64,000 nt of DNA, from assembly GCA_020073645.1 (NCBI GenBank), contig JAIQET010000004.1:42656-106655 (forward strand), in the 5' to 3' direction. This document shows, one piece after another, positions 59,601 through 64,000 of this stretch. Under the pieces are notes generated by a model that searched no databases, was not told where the DNA came from, and saw only the letters and a program-made list of their open reading frames with translations. This DNA is from Terriglobia bacterium. Its GTDB lineage: Bacteria; Acidobacteriota; Terriglobia; Terriglobales; Acidobacteriaceae. Positions within the stretch are counted from its first letter, which is position 1, and every line of letters starts with the position of its first letter. Both the position numbers and the translations under genes were made by a program.

Positions 59601-61665
59601 GGTAACGGGAGTTTCGGAAGGCGTCGGTGCTGCCCAGCCAGAAAGCAAAACGACGAGCGGCCTGCCATCCCGGCTGGAGGCCGAGGCAGTCCAGGAACCT
59701 CCGCTCGCGCCGGCGGAAGCGGTTGAGATGGTGGCGCCTGCCGAGGAGAAGATCGAACCCGCGGAGCAGCCATCGGCGGTGGTGCTGGGCGGAGTGCCCG
59801 CTATCCCCGTTGAGCCTCCGGCCATGCCCGAACCCGTTCAAGTGTCCGCTCTTGGTGAGTCGCCCATCAGCCTTGCTGCCGCAGAGGTGGCTCGATCCGA
59901 AGAGATGGCTGCGGCGGAGCTCGAGGAACCGGAAGGGGAGCAGGAGGAAGCATCCGTCCAGCTCGTTGCCGAGCAGGCAATAACGGACGTTGAGCAGCCA
60001 GCCTTCGTACAGCCGATGAGCGCAGCGGAGATACCGATCGTACCCAGTTCTGCGCAGGACGCGGTGCCGCCCGTGCTCACGACCAGCCCGGTTCCGGCAG
60101 AGGTCGAACAGCCAGAGCAGCCAGTCTTAGTCAGGCCAGTCCAGACTCCAGCGCGACCGGCACCGCCCGCCGTAACTGAGGCCGCGCACCCGGCGCCTCG
60201 CCGCCCACAGCCTCCCAAGCGCGACACCGGGTTGCGACCGCCCCCCGTCGTCCCCCCGGCTTGGAGGAAGCCTGCTGTGGTTGCGGGTTTAGCGGTGGTC
60301 GCCATCGCGGCGACCTGGGCGGTGGTACATCGGTTGATTCCAAACAAGCCGGCCACGACATCGACTGCGGTGAAAGCCCCGGCGGTTGCGCCGCCGGCGA
60401 GAAATCCACTCGAGCTTCAGCAGAAACAAGCAGTGGCTGACGCTGACAAACGGGTTGCGGCCGGTGACCTGGAGGGAGCGCGCCAGATCCTGCAGCACGC
60501 GGCCGGGCTGAATGGCCCGCTGACCGGCGAAGTCGACAAGAAGCTGGCAGGGATTGACGCAGCCATGAATGACCAGGGCTTGCGCAAGTTGCGACAGCGG
60601 GAAGAGCAACTGTGGCAGCAGGCACAGACTGATGTGGCGGAGGGCCGCTTTACCGCCGCGCAGAAATCCCTGCGGCAGATTCTGGCATTGCCCGACGGGG
60701 CCACGCGTAGGGAAGAAGCTCGGGCCTATCTGAATGACACCCTTCCCAAGCGCAAGAAAGAGGAGTCTCTGTTCGCCCAGGCGCAGCGGGCTTCGCAGGC
60801 CGGCGACGCCGCCAGCTTGCAGCACGCGGAAGATTTGCTCTCCCAGGTAATTGGACTCGACGGCGCGCGCAAGACCGAGGCGGAGCAACTGCGCACCGCG
60901 GTCCATGATCGGGTGACGGCGGGGCTCAACCAGCAGCATGAGCAGCAGATCAACGGGTTGCAGGGTGAGGCGCGGCAGGCCGTTAGGCAGGGCGACTTCC
61001 GCACCGCGCGTCAGAAAGCCGACGAGATCAAACGGCTCGGGGGTGACGCCGGTTCTCTCTCGGCTGAAATTGACCAGGCGGAGAATTCCCAGCAAAGCAG
61101 GGCGGCAGCGGACGCCAGCTTCCAGCGTGCCCTGCAACGGTACCGGAGCGCCACGAGCGCGAATGACAAAGCTGCGCTGGAGGGAGCCCGCAGCGATCTG
61201 GTGGCGATTGCACAAGCCGGCGGGCCTCATGCCAGCGAGGCGCAGAACTACATCAGCGAACTCGACAAGAAGCTGGCGGCGTTGAACCAGCCTCCGGTTA
61301 CGCCCCCTGCCTCGAAGCCCTCAGGGCCTACGCCGGCTGACCTAGACGCGATTCGCACCCTCGTGCAGCGCTACGCGCAAGCGTTTGAGCAGAGGGACGC
61401 GGATGCGCTGCGCCGGATCTGGCCCTCTCTGAATTCCTCCATGTACTCCGCCTACAAGACGAATTTCGGCAATGCCAGCGCCATCAGCATGAGCGTAGAG
61501 ATCAAGAGCATCAATGCGAGCCCCGACGGCCAGTCGGCAACCGCCTCCGCACTGGTCACCCAGAAATACACGCCGAAAGGCTACAGTGCGCACAGCAGCA
61601 GAGACACCGCGCTGTTTCAACTCGCCAAGACAGGGGATGTGTGGGTCATCGCCGATGTGCGTTAG
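56617..61665 (+). CDS. Giant PknB-type Ser/Thr kinase with helical repeats, one membrane span and C-terminal NTF2-like domain
   Basis: 1682 residues. The kinase domain (about 14-280) is complete: GRGGMGVVYK, Lys43, HRDIKPANVM with Asp137, DFGIAR with Asp155, and SPEQ. Residues about 290-930 are tetratricopeptide-like helical repeats, with many units of the pattern AxxxLxxAL. A Pro/Glu/Ala-rich linker (about 950-1210) leads to one membrane helix at about 1218-1240. Outside the membrane come more helical repeats (1260-1540) and a C-terminal SnoaL/NTF2-like domain (about 1575-1682, IRTLVQRYAQAFEQRDADAL). This suggests a transmembrane sensor kinase. The FHA/cyclase gene lies 197 bases upstream. 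Confidence 0.92.
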   Translation: MSSPRGGSKKLGKYEILEVIGRGGMGVVYKAVDPEIGRLVGIKMMTSAVINDPDLLKRFYREAQSAGKLQHPNIITIYDLGVHDATPYLVMEFLEGESLDATIKSRRAMSLEDKLNIAIQVCNALAYAHERSVVHRDIKPANVMLLKDGTVKIVDFGIARMGGDKVTRTGQVMGSIQYMSPEQINGAHVDQRTDIFSAGVLLYQLLTNVLPFEGKDTGDTLLKIIHGTPPSLSQFLQQYPPELETIVLRALAKDPEERYQTGTELALDLSHVQDELKRERMSEYLQSAEASIAEAQWTKAKEQLLQVLKIDRQNVRGVMLLREVQQEIQKQQRSERAKDLRSQADQALARGELDEALRYLGMAVDLVPGNAELLRLRDSVKEKKARVDKLTQLLRRAESAHDGGDLEEALTATEEALEVDAESTEAKALHAVITRELAERVKLKQVQSFIDEARRQISSRRFTAALEVLKKAEQLDPTATGINELVSLASTGQQQERRRKELEQIAADVQEALNRSDHLAACALAEEGLQKFPEDRGLLKLKALADKEREAHQKRTYIEKQVSLGRRLLEERRAQEALAPLEEALARYPDEFVLQTMYSLVTESIEREQTEQFKARTIQQAKEAIRRKAYNEAVDILQAAQRQTPCSEFEDLLQFAADEAAAHEKQLVIDAAAEEAHRLISADEYKGAIALLERTLKTHDDQELRIILADAQRHLEQFNAGLQETIAAAHRLRQSQRCSEAVKFMEGQLQNYGKAPEFRAALEEMRAEERRLHALVAVKEQAREALANSDYEAALAVVETFRQEFGDGPEAQLLQNEIAYKREQVSAVAVEQALKDVRVLFLVRSYRSALGVLDRVASDAARVAPELRERYQVARTNAESVLEREREANEHRERRERELVERMADQPTLEESAAGDETAVAGRGERTQQANPTELEELLGEVTLVGQHYAEDETIQSVISDLKEKLTVQIAELRQTEVLEQATLVAAVPPPAAGEVTGVSEGVGAAQPESKTTSGLPSRLEAEAVQEPPLAPAEAVEMVAPAEEKIEPAEQPSAVVLGGVPAIPVEPPAMPEPVQVSALGESPISLAAAEVARSEEMAAAELEEPEGEQEEASVQLVAEQAITDVEQPAFVQPMSAAEIPIVPSSAQDAVPPVLTTSPVPAEVEQPEQPVLVRPVQTPARPAPPAVTEAAHPAPRRPQPPKRDTGLRPPPVVPPAWRKPAVVAGLAVVAIAATWAVVHRLIPNKPATTSTAVKAPAVAPPARNPLELQQKQAVADADKRVAAGDLEGARQILQHAAGLNGPLTGEVDKKLAGIDAAMNDQGLRKLRQREEQLWQQAQTDVAEGRFTAAQKSLRQILALPDGATRREEARAYLNDTLPKRKKEESLFAQAQRASQAGDAASLQHAEDLLSQVIGLDGARKTEAEQLRTAVHDRVTAGLNQQHEQQINGLQGEARQAVRQGDFRTARQKADEIKRLGGDAGSLSAEIDQAENSQQSRAAADASFQRALQRYRSATSANDKAALEGARSDLVAIAQAGGPHASEAQNYISELDKKLAALNQPPVTPPASKPSGPTPADLDAIRTLVQRYAQAFEQRDADALRRIWPSLNSSMYSAYKTNFGNASAISMSVEIKSINASPDGQSATASALVTQKYTPKGYSAHSSRDTALFQLAKTGDVWVIADVR

Positions 61666-61684
61666 CTCTTCCTCAGAAATCTGC

Positions 61685-61712
61685 TTGACAATTCACCTCG
61701 CGCGTATAAACT
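61685..61712 (+). promoter_or_regulatory. Candidate sigma-70 promoter
   Basis: A perfect TTGACA (61685-61690) is followed at 16 bases by TAAACT (61707-61712); TATAAA also starts at 61705. It lies 100 bases before the ATG at 61813 and just after the kinase stop. Confidence 0.5.
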
Positions 61713-61812
61713 CTTCGCCTACCGATCCCCGGGGTACATTCCGAGTTCAGGCCACGCCTCCCCCTGCGCGGAAAGATCGCGATTCTTGGTTTCGATGCAA
61801 GGAGAAAGCCCG

Positions 61813-63432
61813 ATGCTGAAACGTACTCTTCTGGGACTCTGCGTTGTGATCCTGGTGGCAGGAAGCAGCGCTTTGGGACAGGGATTGTGTCCCCTCAACG
61901 GCACCTCGAGTAAGAACTTGATCTGTTTAATTCCGCAGGTCTACGGCCCGAACGGGCTGAGCAGTGGCGGGCCTTTGCTGACTGCATTTGGGCACGAGGC
62001 ACATTTTGGCAATGACTTCGTCGCCGAGTTCCGGCCGATCAGCACGGCCGTGGGGACGCAGTTGTCGAGCTTGCCCATCGCTTCACCCTCGTCTGGTATC
62101 ACGTTCGTGTACGATCCCGCGCTGAAGACGTTCTCGCCTGCGACAGAACAAACCTTGGGCCCCATCCTAGGAGAGCGGGCGGACACCATCGGGCGCAATC
62201 GCGTGTATGTGGGGTTCAGCTACCAGTATTTCAACTTCGACACCATTGACGGAACCGATCTAAACAGAGTACCAGCGGTGTTCCAACACCAGCCGATCAT
62301 GCCCGACAATGTGAACACTTTCGCGTGTCCCAATCAGGCGGGCTTGAGCGGCCAATACGCTGGCGATCCTTGTTTCGTGCGCGATTTCATTCAAACTACC
62401 AACAGCGTCGATCTGACGGTGCACCAGTACACCTTCTACGCCACCTATGGGGTCACGAAGCATCTGGATATTTCCGTGGCGGTTCCCATCCTGAATGTGC
62501 GGATGAATGTGCGCTCCGACGCGACCATCGTTCCCAACGCAGTGGCTCCCCCAATCCCCAATTTCCCCGGCCAGGTTTTTCACCAGTTTGATCCGGCAAA
62601 GGTTCCATCCTGCGGTTCGACTGTTCCCTGCTTGCAAGCCTCCTTCTCCGATTCCGGCAGCGCCAGCGGGATCGGCGACGTGGTGTTCCGCGGAAAATAC
62701 GAAGTGTACAAGGGCGAGCATGCCGGGTTTGCACTGGGAGTCGATGTCCGCACACCCACCGGCGACGAGAAGAACTACCTGGGTTCGGGCGCAGCTGGGG
62801 TTAAACCGTTCGGGGTATTCTCCTACTCGGCTCGGGTTTCGCCACACGCGATTTTGGGTTATGAGATCAACGGCGATTCCATCCTGGCCGGCGATTTTGT
62901 CGGCACCGCAAATAAGACCGGGTCACTTCCCAACCGGTTCATTTATGTTGTGGGCGCTGACGCTGCCATCAACAAGCGTTTGACTGCTGCCTTCGACCTG
63001 TATGGCCAGCACCTGAGCGATTCACCACGGCTGGTTTCCAATACTTACACGGACCTGGGCAAGTGCAGCGACATCAATTGCACTACCCTCACTCCCGGTA
63101 CAACTCACCCGAACGTTGCCGGTGCCACCTCGGGTTCAAACCTGGTGGACGCTTCCTTTGGCGTCAAGGTGCGGGCCCCCCGCGTTTCCGGCAGCTCCGG
63201 CGCCACGGGGAACCGTACCGGGTACAAAACTCCGGGACGGAAAGCCCCGGCCCTTATCGATCACTTCCCCCACCCCAAGAGCACCCATGCGATGACAGTC
63301 TTCAAGAGCTTTGACCGCGCCCGGCCCAAATCCTGGCTGGTCGTTTCCGGAGAGGTCGAACATACACCACAGATCAAAACGGCTGGCATAATTGGCGTAA
63401 GGCTTGCGGACCTCGGCGAACCTTTCGCCTGA
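61813..63432 (+). CDS. Outer-membrane beta-barrel/transporter-like protein with foreign C-terminus
   Basis: 539-residue frame. A signal peptide (LKRTLLGLCVVILVAGSSAL) precedes a beta-barrel-like protein with alternating hydrophobic strands such as RVYVGFSYQYFNFDTIDG and VTKHLDISVAVPILNVRMNV. The native part runs to about LVDASFGVKVRA (63180). After that the frame reads the antisense strand of an amidohydrolase gene, and the sequence loses barrel character (HFPHPKSTHAMTVFKSFDRA). A barrel protein normally ends in a C-terminal strand with an aromatic residue, which is missing here. AAGGAGAAAGCCCG precedes the ATG at 61813. The 3' end is probably lost, so the product may be non-functional. Confidence 0.75.
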   Translation: MLKRTLLGLCVVILVAGSSALGQGLCPLNGTSSKNLICLIPQVYGPNGLSSGGPLLTAFGHEAHFGNDFVAEFRPISTAVGTQLSSLPIASPSSGITFVYDPALKTFSPATEQTLGPILGERADTIGRNRVYVGFSYQYFNFDTIDGTDLNRVPAVFQHQPIMPDNVNTFACPNQAGLSGQYAGDPCFVRDFIQTTNSVDLTVHQYTFYATYGVTKHLDISVAVPILNVRMNVRSDATIVPNAVAPPIPNFPGQVFHQFDPAKVPSCGSTVPCLQASFSDSGSASGIGDVVFRGKYEVYKGEHAGFALGVDVRTPTGDEKNYLGSGAAGVKPFGVFSYSARVSPHAILGYEINGDSILAGDFVGTANKTGSLPNRFIYVVGADAAINKRLTAAFDLYGQHLSDSPRLVSNTYTDLGKCSDINCTTLTPGTTHPNVAGATSGSNLVDASFGVKVRAPRVSGSSGATGNRTGYKTPGRKAPALIDHFPHPKSTHAMTVFKSFDRARPKSWLVVSGEVEHTPQIKTAGIIGVRLADLGEPFA

Positions 63433-63741
63433 GTTTGCGCCAGTGAATATCACAGTCTTCTCCACGCCGGCTGCGTCCATGAGCTTGACCCATTCGTCGA
63501 GCGCCTGCACGGGGCGCGGCCCGTGACAATGGATATCGATGGCCGGGTACTTCGCCTTCGTCGGTTCCGTCTTCGGGATCTTATAAATGGACCTGGGCCG
63601 AAAATCCTTCAGCAGGATCTTGTCCGGTGTCTCCTGCGCCGCCTCAGAGGAGCCCGCTGGCGGAGCCTGTTGAGCCCGGGCGGATCCCGGACGCATAGCG
63701 GCCACCGCCCCGGAAAGCATCATCATTTGTCTGCGGTTCAT
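63136..63741 (-). pseudogene. Amidohydrolase (metal-dependent, family 2 type), 3'-truncated
   Basis: The N-terminal part is convincing: a twin-arginine-like signal (NRRQMMMLSGAVAAM), AIDIHCHGPRPVQALDEWVK with the HxH metal motif, VEKTVIFTGAN, and DCHRMGALGVGEVIDKGRG. After that point (about 63243) the sequence no longer resembles the family and stops at 63136, some 200 codons short of a full-length enzyme. The lost region coincides with the tail of the convergent barrel gene, pointing to a deletion or rearrangement. The ATG is at 63741. Confidence 0.75.
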
Positions 63742-63806
63742 GATTTGTATTCCTTGAGGAGACCTTGCCTTCGGATATCCCAGGCAAAGCCAAGTGTACA
63801 CTTAAC

Positions 63807-64000
63807 CACTGCTGTCCAAATTAGCGGGCTAACTGAGCAGTGGAAGGCGAAGGGCAGCCGACCGATGAGAGGTTGAGCTCCTGATAGGCTGGATTGGGTT
63901 CGAGCAAGAACCAATTCCACCTCAGGAGACTCAACCTATGTATAAAGTATGCAGCATTTTCTCGCAGGTGTTGAAGCTGTTTTCGCGCGGGGATTTCGAG
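63807..64000 (+). mobile_element. IS4-family insertion sequence, left end (continues beyond window)
   Basis: Sequence from about 63807 (CTGCTGTCCAAATTAGCGGG) leads into an IS4-type transposase start. The exact left terminus and inverted repeat cannot be fixed without the right end. The element sits about 66 bases upstream of the truncated amidohydrolase start. Confidence 0.6.
63938..64000 (+). CDS. IS4-family transposase (DUF4372 type), N-terminal fragment cut by window edge
   Basis: 21 codons are visible, beginning YKVCSIFSQVLKLFSRGDF, which matches the N-terminus of DUF4372/IS4-family transposases. CAGGAGACTCAACCT supplies the ribosome binding site for the ATG at 63938. The DDE catalytic domain lies outside the window, so intactness is unknown. 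Confidence 0.75.
   Translation, partial: MYKVCSIFSQVLKLFSRGDFE

Overview
The window looks like chromosomal DNA of an Acidobacteriota (Terriglobia-like) bacterium. This is inferred from high GC, a DUF2934 small protein, a very long PknB-type kinase with tetratricopeptide-like repeats, a GTG/TTG-rich start repertoire and a mosaic of single genes and small operons. No rRNA or ribosomal-protein marker is present to confirm it. Three tRNAs (Pro-TGG, His-GTG, Arg-TCT), no CRISPR array and one partial insertion sequence are present.

Layout. 1-2.1 kb: HlyD/EmrA-type adaptor (cut by the window edge) and a TolC-type outer-membrane factor. 2.5-4.0 kb: a secreted kelch protein with all copper-radical-oxidase ligands. 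4.1-8.6 kb: AidB-like acyl-CoA dehydrogenase, DUF1634 plus TauE/SafE membrane pair, AsmA-family protein. 8.9-16.3 kb: a six-gene energy-converting hydrogenase-related (Ehr-type) complex whose large subunit lacks all four Ni-binding cysteines, preceded by an ArsR regulator with matching AT-rich operator-like sites. 16.9-27.7 kb: integrase remnant, DUF4386 protein, tRNA-Pro, 2'-5' RNA ligase-like protein, a UDP-glucose-dehydrogenase-like protein without its catalytic cysteine, a heptanucleotide repeat array, tRNA-His, small hypothetical genes, malic enzyme (MaeB type), a YbaK-domain protein and a run of small proteins. 28.0-38.3 kb: a second complex, with an intact group 4 [NiFe]-hydrogenase module, its own maturation protease, and a cytoplasmic electron-input module (FdhA-like molybdoprotein, dicluster ferredoxin, FAD/[2Fe-2S] reductase). 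38.3-54.3 kb: M48 protease, ECF42-like sigma factor with its DGPF (YCII) partner, GH20 hexosaminidase, DUF5996, UspA, a 5'-truncated alpha/beta hydrolase, spermidine-synthase-like membrane protein, PilZ, FmdB-type zinc ribbon, YheT-like hydrolase, DUF1624 acyltransferase-like protein, second heptanucleotide array, lipoprotein. 54.5-64 kb: tRNA-Arg with an abutting integrase remnant, an adenylate-cyclase/FHA protein, a 1682-residue Ser/Thr kinase, and a rearranged end where a beta-barrel gene and an amidohydrolase gene are fused tail-to-tail beside an IS4-family element.

How the genes fit together. The two complex-I-like clusters are the centrepiece. The 28-38 kb operon keeps the Ni-Fe ligands and a protease-cleavable C-terminal tail, so it can plausibly make or use H2 while pumping ions. 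Its FdhA-like subunit has Tyr-Cys where formate dehydrogenases have SeCys/Cys-His, so the electron donor may not be formate. The 8.9-16.3 kb cluster shares the membrane architecture, but its large subunit stops exactly at the usual protease cleavage point, has no Ni ligands, and has no protease gene. It looks like a complex dedicated to some other redox reaction coupled to ion translocation. The FHA/cyclase protein next to the giant kinase suggests a local phospho-Thr signalling pair.
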